NCBI RefSeq assembly: GCF_016093545.1
Contig: NZ_JADKYX010000013.1
Coordinates: 62,001-126,000, forward strand
Length of the DNA stretch: 64,000 bases
Direction: 5' to 3'
Source of the DNA: Massilia rhizosphaerae
GTDB taxonomy: Bacteria; Pseudomonadota; Gammaproteobacteria; Burkholderiales; Burkholderiaceae_D
In this document: piece after piece, positions 39,301 through 50,727 of the stretch
Position numbering within the stretch: position 1 is the stretch's first letter
Layout: each line of letters begins with the position of its first letter
Translations under genes and position numbers: made by a program
Notes under the pieces: model-generated
Seen by the model: the letters and a program-made list of their open reading frames with translations, nothing else
The model's database searches: none
What the model was told of the DNA's origin: nothing

Positions 39301-40464
39301 CTAGGGGAAGCCGGCATGCAGGCCGTCGCCGTGGCCCGCGCGGCACCCGGCCGCGCAGCCCGGTAGCAGGGCGTCGTAGAACGCGGCGAGCTTGTCGGCC
39401 TCGCTGCGCCAGTTGTAGCGCGTGTGCACGGCGCGGCGTCCGTTTTCGCCCATGCGCCGCGCAATGTGCGGATGGCGGCAGAAGTGGTCGATCGCGGCGG
39501 CGATCGCGGCCGGATTACCGGGATCGACGCAGACGCCGCACTGGTTGCCTTCGACGATGTCCTGCCACAGCGGAAAGCGCGACGCGATGACGGGCAGGCC
39601 CGCGGCCATGTACTCGAACATCTTGACGGGCAGCGCATCGAGGTAGTTGACGACGGGGTGCAACGTCACGAGCCCCGCCATCGACCGCCGCATGACCTGC
39701 TGCACGCCGATGCGGTCGAGGTGGCCGTGCGCCTGCACCCGCGCCCAGCCCGGAGAGCGCGCGACTTCGCGGGCCAAAGCAGGTTCGGAGAACGTGCCGA
39801 CGAGCGCCAGGCGCGCCGGCGAATGCAGCAGCTCGCAAGCCCGCACCAGTTCGCGGATGCCGCGGATGGCCGAGATGCTGCCGACATAGCAGACTTCCTG
39901 AGCCTTGCGGTCCCAGTCGGCCGCCTCGCCGAATTCCTGCAGCAGCGGATAATTGTTGATGTCGACCGTGTGCGGATGCAGCCGCGCCAGGCGTGTGCGG
40001 ATGCATGGCGTCGCCGCGATCAGGCCGTCGAAGTGGCGGTATGCATATTTTTCGTAGAGGCCGAACGCGCGCGAGAGCGTCAGCCGCGCCATCTTGCCGA
40101 GGTAGGGTTTGGCGAGCAGTTGCATCGGCACGTCCTCGTGGGAATCGAAGACCACCCGCTTGCCGTTGCGCTTGAGGCGCAAACCGGCCGGCAGCAGCTC
40201 AGGATCGTGCAGCTGGTAGACGTCCGCATCGAGCCGCAGCGCCGTGCGCAGCACGCGGCGCGTGGTCTTCAGCATCCGTTCGACGCGGCCGGCAGGCCGG
40301 CCGACGTCGACGATGCGTACGCCGTCCACGCTTTCGTCGCCCAGACCATCGGCCACCACCAGCGTCACGTCATGTCCCCGTTCGTTCAGGCTGCGGCACT
40401 GCTTGATGAAAATCCGGGTATCGTAGCGCGGATGGGCTGATGTCAGGTGGACGATATTTGCCAT
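39301..40464 (-). CDS. Glycosyltransferase family 4
   Basis: 387 aa from the ATG at 40464. GT-B fold: N-terminal MANIVHLTSAHPRYDTRIFIKQCRSL, then VYQLHDPELLPAGL; C-terminal VCYVGSISAIRGIRELVRAC and the donor site segment ALPVKMFEYMAAGLPVIASRFP. It belongs to the cytoplasmic transferases that build the repeat unit. Its 5' end overlaps the polymerase gene by 95 bp. Confidence 0.9.
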   Translation of the reverse strand: MANIVHLTSAHPRYDTRIFIKQCRSLNERGHDVTLVVADGLGDESVDGVRIVDVGRPAGRVERMLKTTRRVLRTALRLDADVYQLHDPELLPAGLRLKRNGKRVVFDSHEDVPMQLLAKPYLGKMARLTLSRAFGLYEKYAYRHFDGLIAATPCIRTRLARLHPHTVDINNYPLLQEFGEAADWDRKAQEVCYVGSISAIRGIRELVRACELLHSPARLALVGTFSEPALAREVARSPGWARVQAHGHLDRIGVQQVMRRSMAGLVTLHPVVNYLDALPVKMFEYMAAGLPVIASRFPLWQDIVEGNQCGVCVDPGNPAAIAAAIDHFCRHPHIARRMGENGRRAVHTRYNWRSEADKLAAFYDALLPGCAAGCRAGHGDGLHAGFP

Positions 40465-41647
40465 GTTTTCTCTCGTACCGGTATTGCGCGTAAGCGCCGA
40501 GCGTGGCACCGATCAGCATGTCGGTGAAGTAGTGGGAAGAGATCAGCAGGAGCAGGGTGACGCAGGCCAGTGCGAACGCGTGGATGAACTCCGGGCGGCG
40601 CCGGCCGGCAAAATACTCCTTGAAAAACATCGGCACGGCCGGCAGCGCCGTGATTGCCAGCAGATAGACGAAACCGAACAGGCCCAGGTCGACCCAGGCC
40701 GAGAGCACGTTGTGCGAGTAATAGCCGAGGGTGTAACTGCCGTAATCGCCCAGCAGCGGGTGTGCGGCGATGGTGTGCTCGGCGTACTGCGCCAGGTGAT
40801 GCCGTTTGTTGGCGGACGTCGATTGCGACAGATCCAGTAATTCGAGAATGCGGTTGTCGGGCAGCGCGGCGATGATCTCGTCCATGTGTGCCATGACCAG
40901 CAACGTGGCCAGCACGGCCAGGCAGATGAACACCAGCTTGTGGCGCGAGTAATAGAATTCGATGATGGGAATCACGAACAGCAGCGCCGCGAATTCGCTG
41001 CGTGCCGTGTTGACGTAGAGCGTGGCTGCGCCGCCGGCATACAGGACCAGGCGCAGCGGCAGCGAACGCGTGTAGGCGAGGACGGGCAGGATCGTCATCA
41101 GGTAGGAACGCGAGAAACCCTGGTAGGTGGCGAGGGCGTCCGGATCCTTGGCGATGCCGAGCGCGCCCAGGAAGAACACGCCGTCGATCGAGAACGTGAA
41201 CACGATCGCGCTCATGGCCGCAAGGCTGGCCAGGCCCATCAGGCGGAATTGCCGGTGTTCGAAGTCGATGAGCGCGAACATGAAGAACGTGTTCACCATG
41301 AACAGGATGCCGCCCAGGTGGTGTGCCACGATGGCCCGGTCGGCCCCGCCGGCCGCGTTCACGACGATCACCGCGATGAAGTAGGCATTGAACAGGCCGT
41401 AGTGCATGTCGATCGGCGACAGGCGGCATGGATCCCGGCGCAGGCGTCTGTAGTAGACCAATGCCAGCGGCAGCATATAGACGAGCGACATGGGCGAGAA
41501 ATAGCCGCCCAGGAAGGCCCCCATCGTGCCGGTGCCCAGCAGGGTGTGGTAATAGAAGAAGCCGGGGAACAGCAGGAAGAACGCAGAGTTCAGCAGCAGC
41601 TGCTCGCGTGCGGAAGTGGCGGCGCCGTAGGTCGTCTTCGTCTTCAT
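40370..41647 (-). CDS. O-antigen polymerase/ligase-like membrane protein (Wzy type)
   Basis: 425 aa from the ATG at 41647, about eleven hydrophobic helices and a periplasmic loop (MDEIIAALPDNRILELLDLSQSTSANKRHHLAQ) ending with HNVLSAWVDLGLFGFVYLL, the O-antigen ligase/polymerase signature. Placed between flippase and GT genes, it is the likely Wzy polymerase. The last 31 codons overlap the following GT gene in another frame, so this tail (GKYRPPDISPSAL...) is probably under weak constraint. Confidence 0.82.
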   Translation of the reverse strand: MKTKTTYGAATSAREQLLLNSAFFLLFPGFFYYHTLLGTGTMGAFLGGYFSPMSLVYMLPLALVYYRRLRRDPCRLSPIDMHYGLFNAYFIAVIVVNAAGGADRAIVAHHLGGILFMVNTFFMFALIDFEHRQFRLMGLASLAAMSAIVFTFSIDGVFFLGALGIAKDPDALATYQGFSRSYLMTILPVLAYTRSLPLRLVLYAGGAATLYVNTARSEFAALLFVIPIIEFYYSRHKLVFICLAVLATLLVMAHMDEIIAALPDNRILELLDLSQSTSANKRHHLAQYAEHTIAAHPLLGDYGSYTLGYYSHNVLSAWVDLGLFGFVYLLAITALPAVPMFFKEYFAGRRRPEFIHAFALACVTLLLLISSHYFTDMLIGATLGAYAQYRYERKHGKYRPPDISPSALRYPDFHQAVPQPERTGT

Positions 41648-41657
41648 GCGCTGGCCC

Positions 41658-42902
41658 TCATGCCGCCGCCAGGCGATTCTGCGAGATCTGCCACGACATG
41701 TGCAGATACACCAGGTAGAGCACCGAATAGCCGATCGCGTACCACAGCACGTTGTCATGCAGCGATCCCGGCATCAGGAAGGTGCCCAATGTCGTGAAGA
41801 ACAGCGCGATCTGCCAGATCAGGTCGACCTGCTGCTTGCCCGTGACAAAGAACACATAGCTGAGCGGGCTCGCGATGAAATTCAGGAAGCACAAGGGCGC
41901 GAGGATCTGCGCCAGTTCGCCGGCGGGGCGCCAGGAAGCCCCGAACACGTGGCCGAACAGCTCGGGCGAGAACAGCAGCAGCACGAGGGCCGGCCCCGCG
42001 CCCAGCATGAACAAGGCCTTGAACGTGTAGCGGTATGCATGGCTGCAATGGCCGAGCGTCTGGAACTCGTGCACGGATTCGCGCTTGAACACTTCGAGCA
42101 CGGAGGATGCCAGCAGCGACACCGGTGCCGACAGCACGCGTTGGGTGAGGGCATACAGGCCGGCCGCCACGGCGCCGTGGCGCCAGCCGATCAGGAACAG
42201 CGGCATCTGGCTCACGAGGGCGTTGAGCAGGTTGGACGGCAGCGAGAAGCGCCAGAATTTCCGGTGCCGGTGCAGATACGCAAACGCGGCGCCATCCAGG
42301 CGCAACGCCAGCCGCGGACGTGGCGGACGCAGCAACAGCGTGGCCGCGGCGAGGCCGGCCGCGAGCCCGATCAACTGGCCCATCAGCAGGCCCGCTTCGC
42401 CGGCGCCCAGCATCAGCAGGAGCAGTTGGGTGAGTGCAATGGTGCCGGCACCCCACACCTTGGCCCGCGCGGCCTTGCCGAAGGCCTTGTGCGACGTCGC
42501 GTACGCCAGTGTCGTCTGGGTGTAGGCCGTGAGCCAGGTGCCGGCGCCGACGAGCAGCAGCGCGCCCCACGATTGCCCGCTCAGCGCGGCCAGTCCCAGC
42601 GCGTGGGCCAGCAGCGCGCACAGCGAGACGAGCACGGAGATCGTGCTGGCGCAATAGAACACGACGGAAAAGCAGACCCGCTGCTGTTCCGGTTCGTGAT
42701 CGAGGATCATGGCGGTCTCGAGACGCAGGGTGGCGATGATGGCGGACACGGCGACGACGCCGAGCCACACCGAAAAGGCCCCCATCTCGCTGGGCGTGCA
42801 CATGCGCGTGATCAGCGGTGCCGCCAGCAAGGGCAACGCCTGGGCGCCGAGCGCGCCGCCCAGGACAGTTGCCACGTGTCTCCAGAAGCCGGGCAGATTC
42901 AT
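41658..42902 (-). CDS. Oligosaccharide flippase (Wzx type)
   Basis: 414 aa from the ATG at 42902; around twelve hydrophobic helices with short loops, N-terminal GFWRHVATVLGGALGAQALPLLAAPLITR as in polysaccharide-transport (MATE-like MOP superfamily) proteins. It moves undecaprenyl-linked repeat units across the inner membrane. ATG overlaps the WbpE stop (ATGA); polymerase gene 10 bp downstream. Confidence 0.88.
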   Translation of the reverse strand: MNLPGFWRHVATVLGGALGAQALPLLAAPLITRMCTPSEMGAFSVWLGVVAVSAIIATLRLETAMILDHEPEQQRVCFSVVFYCASTISVLVSLCALLAHALGLAALSGQSWGALLLVGAGTWLTAYTQTTLAYATSHKAFGKAARAKVWGAGTIALTQLLLLMLGAGEAGLLMGQLIGLAAGLAAATLLLRPPRPRLALRLDGAAFAYLHRHRKFWRFSLPSNLLNALVSQMPLFLIGWRHGAVAAGLYALTQRVLSAPVSLLASSVLEVFKRESVHEFQTLGHCSHAYRYTFKALFMLGAGPALVLLLFSPELFGHVFGASWRPAGELAQILAPLCFLNFIASPLSYVFFVTGKQQVDLIWQIALFFTTLGTFLMPGSLHDNVLWYAIGYSVLYLVYLHMSWQISQNRLAAA

Positions 42903-44053
42903 ACGGGCACGGCCGCCGTTGAGGAGGGCCGGGCCGGCGCGCCGGCAGCCGCCTGTTCGGCCGGCGTACCGACGGCTTGCAGCAGTGCCGCGCACACCCG
43001 CCGGATGTCTTCGTCGGGCAGGTAGGGACTCATCGGCAGGCTCATGACCCGGTCCGCCAGGGCGCGCGCCACGGGGCACGTCGCGCCGCCGCCCAGGTGC
43101 GCATACGCCGGCTGCATGTGGATCGGCACCGGATAATGCACCGCCGTCGGGATGCCGGCGTCCTGCAGGGCGCGCTGGACGTCGTTGCGCCGGTCGACCA
43201 GCACCGTGTACTGGGCGAACGCGCTGGTGCGGTCGGCGTTGCGGGCGACGAGGTCGACCTGACCCGCCAACAGGGCGTCATACGTGGCGGCGGCGCGGCG
43301 GCGCTGTGCGAGCTCCCAGTCGAACAGGTCGAGCTTGGCCAGCACGATGGCGCATTGCAGCGTGTCCATGCGGCCGCCGACGCCGATCCGGGTGTGCACG
43401 TAGCGCCGGCTCTGGCCGTGCACGCGGATCTCGCGCATGGCGCGCGCCAGGTCGTCGTCGCTCGTGAACAGCGCACCCCCGTCGCCGTAGCACCCGAGCG
43501 GCTTGCTGGGGAAGAAGCTCGTGCAGGCGATCGTCGACAGGTTGCAGCTCTTGCGGCCGCGATAGTCCGCGCCGAAACTTTGCGCCGCGTCCTCGATCAC
43601 GGCCAGGCCGTGGCGGGCCGCGATGGCGTCGATCTCGTCCATGTCGGCCGGCTGGCCGTACAGCGCGACGGGCATGATGGCGCGCGTGCGCGGCCCGATG
43701 CAGGCCTCGACGAGGGCCGGATCCAGGTTGCCGGTGCGCCCGTCCACGTCCACGAACACGGGAACGGCGCCCAGCAGCACGATCGTCTCGGCCGTGGCGA
43801 TGAACGTGAACGGTGTCGTGATGATTTCGTCGCCCGGCTTGATGCCGAGCGCCATCAGGGCGATCAGCAGTGCCTCCGTGCCCGAGGCGACCGTGACGCA
43901 GTGGCGCGCGCCCGTGTAGGCGGCCAGCCGTGCCTCGAGCTCGGCGACTTCCGGCCCCATGATGTATTGGCCGTGGTCGAGCACGGCCTGGATGCGCCGG
44001 TTGATCTGGTCGCGCGATGCGAGGTACTGGGATTTGAGATCGATGAATTCCAT
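42899..44053 (-). CDS. wbpE: UDP-3-keto-GlcNAcA aminotransferase (WbpE type)
   Basis: 384 aa, DegT/DnrJ/EryC1 fold-I PLP enzyme. VIEDAAQSFGADYRGRKSCNLSTIACTSFFPSKPLGCYGDGG contains the PLP Lys; MEFIDLKSQYLASRDQINRRI is the typical WbpE/WlbC start. With WbpB it converts UDP-GlcNAcA to the 3-amino sugar. Adjacent wbpD, wbpB and wbpA support the assignment. Confidence 0.88.
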   Translation of the reverse strand: MEFIDLKSQYLASRDQINRRIQAVLDHGQYIMGPEVAELEARLAAYTGARHCVTVASGTEALLIALMALGIKPGDEIITTPFTFIATAETIVLLGAVPVFVDVDGRTGNLDPALVEACIGPRTRAIMPVALYGQPADMDEIDAIAARHGLAVIEDAAQSFGADYRGRKSCNLSTIACTSFFPSKPLGCYGDGGALFTSDDDLARAMREIRVHGQSRRYVHTRIGVGGRMDTLQCAIVLAKLDLFDWELAQRRRAAATYDALLAGQVDLVARNADRTSAFAQYTVLVDRRNDVQRALQDAGIPTAVHYPVPIHMQPAYAHLGGGATCPVARALADRVMSLPMSPYLPDEDIRRVCAALLQAVGTPAEQAAAGAPARPSSTAAVPV

Positions 44054-44072
44054 GGCGGTCGGGAAGAGGTGA

Positions 44073-44690
44073 TCACGGTTGATGGGACGCCGGGGCCAAG
44101 GTGCAGATCCCGTCGCGCAGCACGTAGACGTCGCCCGTGTGGGGGCAGGTGGCTTCGCCGCTGCCGGACAGCGGCAGCGCCAGGCGTTCGCCGAAGCGGC
44201 TGATCCAGCCGATCTGGCGCGCCGGCACGCCCGCCATCAGGGCGAAGTCGGGCACGTCGCGCTTGACGACGGCGCCGGCGCCCACGAACGCGTGGCGGCC
44301 GACCGTCACGCCGCAGACGATCGTCGCGTTGGCGCCGATGGTGGCGCCCCGCTTCACGACGGTGCGGCGGTACTGGTCCTTGCGAACGATGCCGGCGCGC
44401 GGGTTGTAGACGTTCGTGAACACCATGCTGGGACCGCAGAACACGTCGTCCTCGAGCGTGACGGCGTCGTACACGGACACGTTGTTCTGGATCTTGACGC
44501 CGTTCCCGATCACGACGTCGTTGCCGACGAAGACGTTCTGTCCGAGCGAGCAGCCGCCACCGATGCGGGCGCCGCCGCAGACGTGGGTGAAATGCCACAC
44601 GCGCGTGCCCGGCCCGAGCACGGCGCCCGCGTCGACGATGGCGCTGGGATGGATCGCCTGGGGTTCGGCCGGGGTGTCATGGATGTTCAT
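44073..44690 (-). CDS. wbpD: UDP-3-amino-GlcNAcA N-acetyltransferase (WbpD type)
   Basis: 205 aa from the ATG at 44690. Left-handed beta-helix of hexapeptide repeats (IGGGCSLGQNVFVGNDVVIGNGVKIQNNVSVYDAVTLEDDVFCGPSMVFTNVYNPRA is the WbpD/WlbB hallmark), followed by a short C-terminal segment with TCPHTGDVYVLRDG. It acetylates the 3-amino group using acetyl-CoA, giving UDP-GlcNAc(3NAc)A. It lies between wbpE and wbpB. Confidence 0.9.
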   Translation of the reverse strand: MNIHDTPAEPQAIHPSAIVDAGAVLGPGTRVWHFTHVCGGARIGGGCSLGQNVFVGNDVVIGNGVKIQNNVSVYDAVTLEDDVFCGPSMVFTNVYNPRAGIVRKDQYRRTVVKRGATIGANATIVCGVTVGRHAFVGAGAVVKRDVPDFALMAGVPARQIGWISRFGERLALPLSGSGEATCPHTGDVYVLRDGICTLAPASHQP

Positions 44691-44691
44691 G

Positions 44692-45753
44692 TCAGTACTC
44701 CAGGGGCAGCGCGACACGTTTTCCGTCGCGTGCGGACATGTACGCGGCGACGAGCACTTCCAGCGACTTGAGGCCTTCGCGGCCGTCCGTTTCCGGCTCG
44801 GCCTCGCCGCGCAGCACGCGGATCACGTTGTCGTAGTACAGCGGATGCCCGAAACCGTACACGGACGTCGTCTGGTAGCTGGCGTCCGTGACGAGCGCGT
44901 CGTCCGGGTCCGGCGTGGCGAATTCCCATTGCTGGATCTCGTTGACGGCGACGCCGCCGATGCGCACGGTCCCGTGTTCGCCCAGCACCGTGATCGACCC
45001 TTCCAGGTTGCGCGGGTAGGTGAGCATCGTGACGTTCATGGAGCCGAGCGCGCCGTTGCGCCAGCGCAGGCTGAGCACGCCCGTGTCCTCGACCTCGATG
45101 TCGCGCGCCAGCGTGGCCGTGTAGGCCTGCAGGCTTTCCACGGGGCCGATGATCCAGTCGATCAGGTCGACGTAGTGACTGGCCTGGTTCATGAACGCGC
45201 CGCCGTCGAATTCCCACGTGCCGCGCCAGCCGGCGCTGCGGTAATACTCGGGCGGGCGCGTCCAGAACACGTTCAGGTTCACCATATAGATGCGGCCGAA
45301 GCGCTTCTTGTCGACGGCGCGCTTGAGCAGCTGCAGCGTGGCGTTGCGGCGGTTCTGCTTGACGACGAACAGGCGCACGCCGGCCGCGTCGGCCGCCGCC
45401 ACCATGCGCTTGCCGTCGTCCCAGCGCGTGGCCATCGGCTTTTCCGTGATCACGTGGCGGCCGGCCTGGGCGATGCGGATCGCCTGCTCGGGATGCAGGC
45501 CGGACGGCGTCGTGACGATGAAGGCGTCGGCCGCGCAATCGCGCAGCATCGATTCCAGGCTCGTGTAGGCGGCCGCGCCGGTGGCTCCGACGGCGCGGTC
45601 GAGGGCGCGCGGGTCGACGTCGCACACGCCGACCAGCTGGGCACGGTCCTCGTGCTGTCTCAGCGCTTCGAAGTGGTTGGCGGCGATGCGTCCGCAGCCG
45701 ACCAGCGCGAAGCGGATCTTGCGGTCCGTGATGGGAGCGGGATACTGGCGCAT
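44692..45753 (-). CDS. wbpB: UDP-GlcNAcA 3-dehydrogenase (WbpB type, Gfo/Idh/MocA)
   Basis: 353 aa. N-terminal Rossmann domain (IRFALVGCGRIAANHFEAL), catalytic EKP motif (HVITEKPMATRWDDG) and the C-terminal domain with GGAFMNQASHYVDLIDWI, which supplies the active-site His. It oxidises C3 of UDP-GlcNAcA with NAD. In the known pathway it is coupled to WbpE, encoded two genes on. Confidence 0.9.
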   Translation of the reverse strand: MRQYPAPITDRKIRFALVGCGRIAANHFEALRQHEDRAQLVGVCDVDPRALDRAVGATGAAAYTSLESMLRDCAADAFIVTTPSGLHPEQAIRIAQAGRHVITEKPMATRWDDGKRMVAAADAAGVRLFVVKQNRRNATLQLLKRAVDKKRFGRIYMVNLNVFWTRPPEYYRSAGWRGTWEFDGGAFMNQASHYVDLIDWIIGPVESLQAYTATLARDIEVEDTGVLSLRWRNGALGSMNVTMLTYPRNLEGSITVLGEHGTVRIGGVAVNEIQQWEFATPDPDDALVTDASYQTTSVYGFGHPLYYDNVIRVLRGEAEPETDGREGLKSLEVLVAAYMSARDGKRVALPLEY

Positions 45754-45763
45754 GGGGGGCTCC

Positions 45764-47092
45764 TCAGGCTTTGACGAGGTTCGGCAACGGCGACGGGTAG
45801 ACGCCGCGGGTGTCGACGATCAGGCTGGCGTACTGGCGCACCAGTTCGTAGTCGAAGGCGCTGTGCGCCGTCGCGATCAGCACGACGTCGCAGGACGCGA
45901 TTCGCTGCGGCGTCAGCTCGACGCTCCTGAGGTCGAAATGGTGTTCGCGCATGCGCGGGAACACGGGCACATGCGGGTCGGAATAGTCGACGACGGCGCC
46001 TTTCTCGCGCAGGATCTCCATCAGTTCCACGGACGGCGATTCGCGCATGTCCTCGACGTCCTTCTTGTAGGCGATGCCCAGCACGAGCACGCGGCTGCCC
46101 ATCACGGCCTTGCCGCGCCGGTTCAGCGCGTCCGTGAGTTTGCCGATGACCCAGTGCGGCATGTCGCTGTTGATTTCGCCGGCGAGCTCGATGAAGCGCG
46201 TGTGCAGGCCGTATTCGCGCGCCTTCCAGGTGAGGTAGAACGGGTCGATCGGGATGCAGTGGCCGCCCAGGCCCGGGCCCGGGTAGTAGGGCGTGAAGCC
46301 GAAGGGCTTCGTGGCCGCCGCGCGGATCACCTCGTGGATGTCGATCTGCATGCGGTCGGCGATGATCTTCATCTCGTTCACGAGGCCGATGTTGACGGCG
46401 CGGTGGATGTTTTCCAGCAGCTTGGTCAGTTCGGCCGCGCGGGTCGAGCTGACGGGCACGACGCGGTCGATTGCCGGGCTGTACAGCGCGATGCCCGCTT
46501 CCAGGCAGGCCGGCGTGACGCCGCCGCACACTTTCGGGATCGTACGCGTGTGGAAGTCGGGGTTGCCCGGATCTTCGCGCTCGGGCGAGAACACGAGGAA
46601 GACGTCCTGCCCGATCGAGAAGCCGCGCGATTCCAGGCGCGGCTTGAGTTCCTCGTCCGTCGTGCCGGGATAGGTGGTGCTTTCCAGCGACAGCAGCTGG
46701 CCGGGCCGCATGAAGGGCAGCAGGGCGTCCGTCGTGTCGAGCACGAACGACAGGTCGGGTTCGCGGTAGGCGTTGAGGGGCGTCGGCACGCAGATGATCA
46801 GGGCGTCCGGCTCGCCGGCGCGGGAGAAGTCGGTGGTGGCTTCGAAGCCCCGTTCGCGGGCGCGGGCGATGTCGGCGGCGGCGATGTGGTGGATGTAGCT
46901 TTCGCCACCGTTCAGGCGTTCGACCTTGGCGCCGTCGATGTCGATGCCGAGCACGCGGAAACCGGCTTCGGCATAGCGCAAGGTCAGCGGCAGGCCGACG
47001 TAGCCCAGTCCGATGATGCCGATGACGGCGGTGCGCTCACGCAGCCGGGTGGTGAGCTGTTCGAGATAGGCCGGTTTGCTTTCGTCACGCAT
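45764..47092 (-). CDS. wbpA: UDP-N-acetylglucosamine 6-dehydrogenase (WbpA type)
   Basis: 442 aa from the ATG at 47092. NAD-binding IGIIGLGYVGLPLTLRYA; the catalytic Cys in PGLGGHCIPIDPFYL; C-terminal SYSDPH-type nucleotide-sugar domain (VVDYSDPHVPVFP). It oxidises UDP-GlcNAc twice at C6 to UDP-GlcNAcA, the first step of the diacetamido-uronic acid pathway whose other enzymes are encoded directly downstream. Eleven bases separate it from wbpB. Confidence 0.92.
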   Translation of the reverse strand: MRDESKPAYLEQLTTRLRERTAVIGIIGLGYVGLPLTLRYAEAGFRVLGIDIDGAKVERLNGGESYIHHIAAADIARARERGFEATTDFSRAGEPDALIICVPTPLNAYREPDLSFVLDTTDALLPFMRPGQLLSLESTTYPGTTDEELKPRLESRGFSIGQDVFLVFSPEREDPGNPDFHTRTIPKVCGGVTPACLEAGIALYSPAIDRVVPVSSTRAAELTKLLENIHRAVNIGLVNEMKIIADRMQIDIHEVIRAAATKPFGFTPYYPGPGLGGHCIPIDPFYLTWKAREYGLHTRFIELAGEINSDMPHWVIGKLTDALNRRGKAVMGSRVLVLGIAYKKDVEDMRESPSVELMEILREKGAVVDYSDPHVPVFPRMREHHFDLRSVELTPQRIASCDVVLIATAHSAFDYELVRQYASLIVDTRGVYPSPLPNLVKA

Positions 47093-47129
47093 GTGTGTCC
47101 TCGCCAAACAGTGGGTGGAAGGGTCGTCG

Positions 47130-49154
<2,025 letters not shown>

Positions 49155-49549
49155 GATTCTGAAACGCGGCGTGAGTTGGCAAAGATGAATATCCGTCAGT
49201 AAAAACAAACGGGTGATCGAACGTGCGCTTTTGTTCCTGAGGTGATCTGTCGATGGATGGAGTGTGCCGCCAGTTAGATTAAATATTGCTGAGTAAGTTT
49301 ATTATCTCGGCGTATATGAATTACGGGTTTGACCATGCTCAACCGCCTAAACGGAATTTGTCGCAAATGACACGAACATGAAAATAGGAAATTGAATTGG
49401 GGAATATGTTTTAAAGAAATTTCCCCATTTAATAAAATAGGAAATTTATTTGCCGAAATAAATTCGGAAAGGCGGGAAGGGAGAGATGGCGGATTACCGC
49501 CGGGGGGAAACTTGCCGTCCGGCGGTCGCGGGCGCCGGACGGGGGAGGG
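49155..49549. promoter_or_regulatory. AT-rich control region upstream of the polysaccharide operon
   Basis: About 395 bp without a gene, far more AT-rich than its surroundings. AAAATAGGAAATT occurs twice (49381-49393 and 49434-49446), 53 bp apart or five helical turns. Between the copies lies GGGGAA-N16-TTCCCC (49399-49426), and CCGAA-N5-TTCGG (49453-49467) follows. No consensus -35/-10 pair was certain. The arrangement suggests binding sites for a regulator or a nucleoid protein such as H-NS/MvaT. A small open frame here (49392 on) runs into the DUF1460 gene antisense and is not supported. Confidence 0.55.
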
Positions 49550-50527
49550 TCAGGCGCCGGCCGGACGGCCCGGGCGCGGCTGGGGCGCCATCGGCGGCAC
49601 CACGATGTCGTCGTTCAGGCGCAGGAACTTGAAGCCGGCCAGCACCTGGCCGTTCTTGCCTGCCTGGCGGTTGCGCTCTTCGCGCGCGGCGGCGCGGGCG
49701 ATGAACGCATCGAACGTTTCCTCGCGCACCTGCGGCTCGGACGAGTGGATGAAGTGGCGCTCGCCGTCGGGGCCCAGCACGACCAGCCCCACGTGCGACG
49801 CCCAGTAGCGGCCGTCGCGCGTCGAGATCACGTTGACGAGGTCGCCTTCACGCAGCTGGCCCGCGATGGCGGCCACGCGGTCTTTCGGCACGTAGGCCTG
49901 CGTGCTCGTCTCGATGGGGATGCTGGCGTCCGTGTGGTGGCGCGTCTTGAGGAAGCGGGCGCGGTCGATCGTCATCGTGTAGGTGGGACCGTCGGGGCCG
50001 GCCAGGTCGGCGCTGATGTCCGTGACGAGCCAGCGGTTGGCGACGTTCCAGTCCATCTCCGTGTAGTGGTTGCGCGTGGCCACGCCGATGATGCCGTCGC
50101 GGTAGCGGATGCGCTGCAGCATCCAGAAGAATTCCTCCCACGATTGCGACAAGGCCATCGCGTAGGTGTGTTCCGCGAATACGACGCAATCGCTGTGGTC
50201 CAGGCTGAACATCGGCAAATCGTCATGGACCTGGTAAGGGAACTCGCCCAGCAGGTTCAGCCGGTAGGGCTGGCCGAGGTTCTTGCGGGCGATGGCGGCG
50301 ATGCGCTTGCGCAGGTCGGGCTCGGCGTCGTGCACCCAGGCGATGTAGCGGCCCGCCTCGACGGGATGCATGCGGTACAGCGGCTTCGCGAGGACCGTCG
50401 CGAGCGGTTCGGCGGCGGCGGCCTGCACGGCGTCCGCGACGGGCGCGGGCGGCGTCGCGCAACCGGCGCCCAGCAGGGCGATCAGGGTGGGGACCAGAAG
50501 CGCGGACGGCGCGCGGGTTCGATGCAT
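49550..50527 (-). CDS. DUF1460 lipoprotein, NlpC/P60-like amidase
   Basis: 325 aa. N-terminal signal with a probable lipoprotein Cys (LLGAGC, C23; position -3 is Gly, so the lipobox is not canonical). The DUF1460 fold follows, with the active-site Cys in LDHSDCVVFAEHTYAM (C114) and a His in ASHVGLVV. Related proteins cleave peptidoglycan peptides (N-acetylmuramoyl-L-Ala amidase type). Its role next to a polysaccharide locus and a TonB-dependent receptor is not established. Confidence 0.82.
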   Translation of the reverse strand: MHRTRAPSALLVPTLIALLGAGCATPPAPVADAVQAAAAEPLATVLAKPLYRMHPVEAGRYIAWVHDAEPDLRKRIAAIARKNLGQPYRLNLLGEFPYQVHDDLPMFSLDHSDCVVFAEHTYAMALSQSWEEFFWMLQRIRYRDGIIGVATRNHYTEMDWNVANRWLVTDISADLAGPDGPTYTMTIDRARFLKTRHHTDASIPIETSTQAYVPKDRVAAIAGQLREGDLVNVISTRDGRYWASHVGLVVLGPDGERHFIHSSEPQVREETFDAFIARAAAREERNRQAGKNGQVLAGFKFLRLNDDIVVPPMAPQPRPGRPAGA

Positions 50528-50631
50528 GGCATTCCTCGGGCAGGCGATAAACCGCTACGCTAACCCGGCCGGACGTTGCTGTCAAAATGCCTGGTCCGCA
50601 CGGCCGAGCATTCCTTTTAGTTATATATTAT

Positions 50632-50649
50632 GCAACAGTAATCATTATC
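50632..50649 (-). promoter_or_regulatory. Fur-like site upstream of the TonB-dependent receptor
   Basis: Read on the - strand, the sequence begins GATAATGATTAC and matches the 19-bp Fur consensus at 12 positions, the first nine bases without mismatch. It lies 79 bp before the receptor's ATG, next to AT-rich promoter-like DNA (TATATATTATGC at 50622-50633). Confidence 0.45.
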
Positions 50650-50727
50650 CAACGCTTTTTTCGTCATCAATACTGAGCGCGCGACCGGGACACACCGGCC
50701 CTACGATGCGAATGAGAGGAGAGAGAT

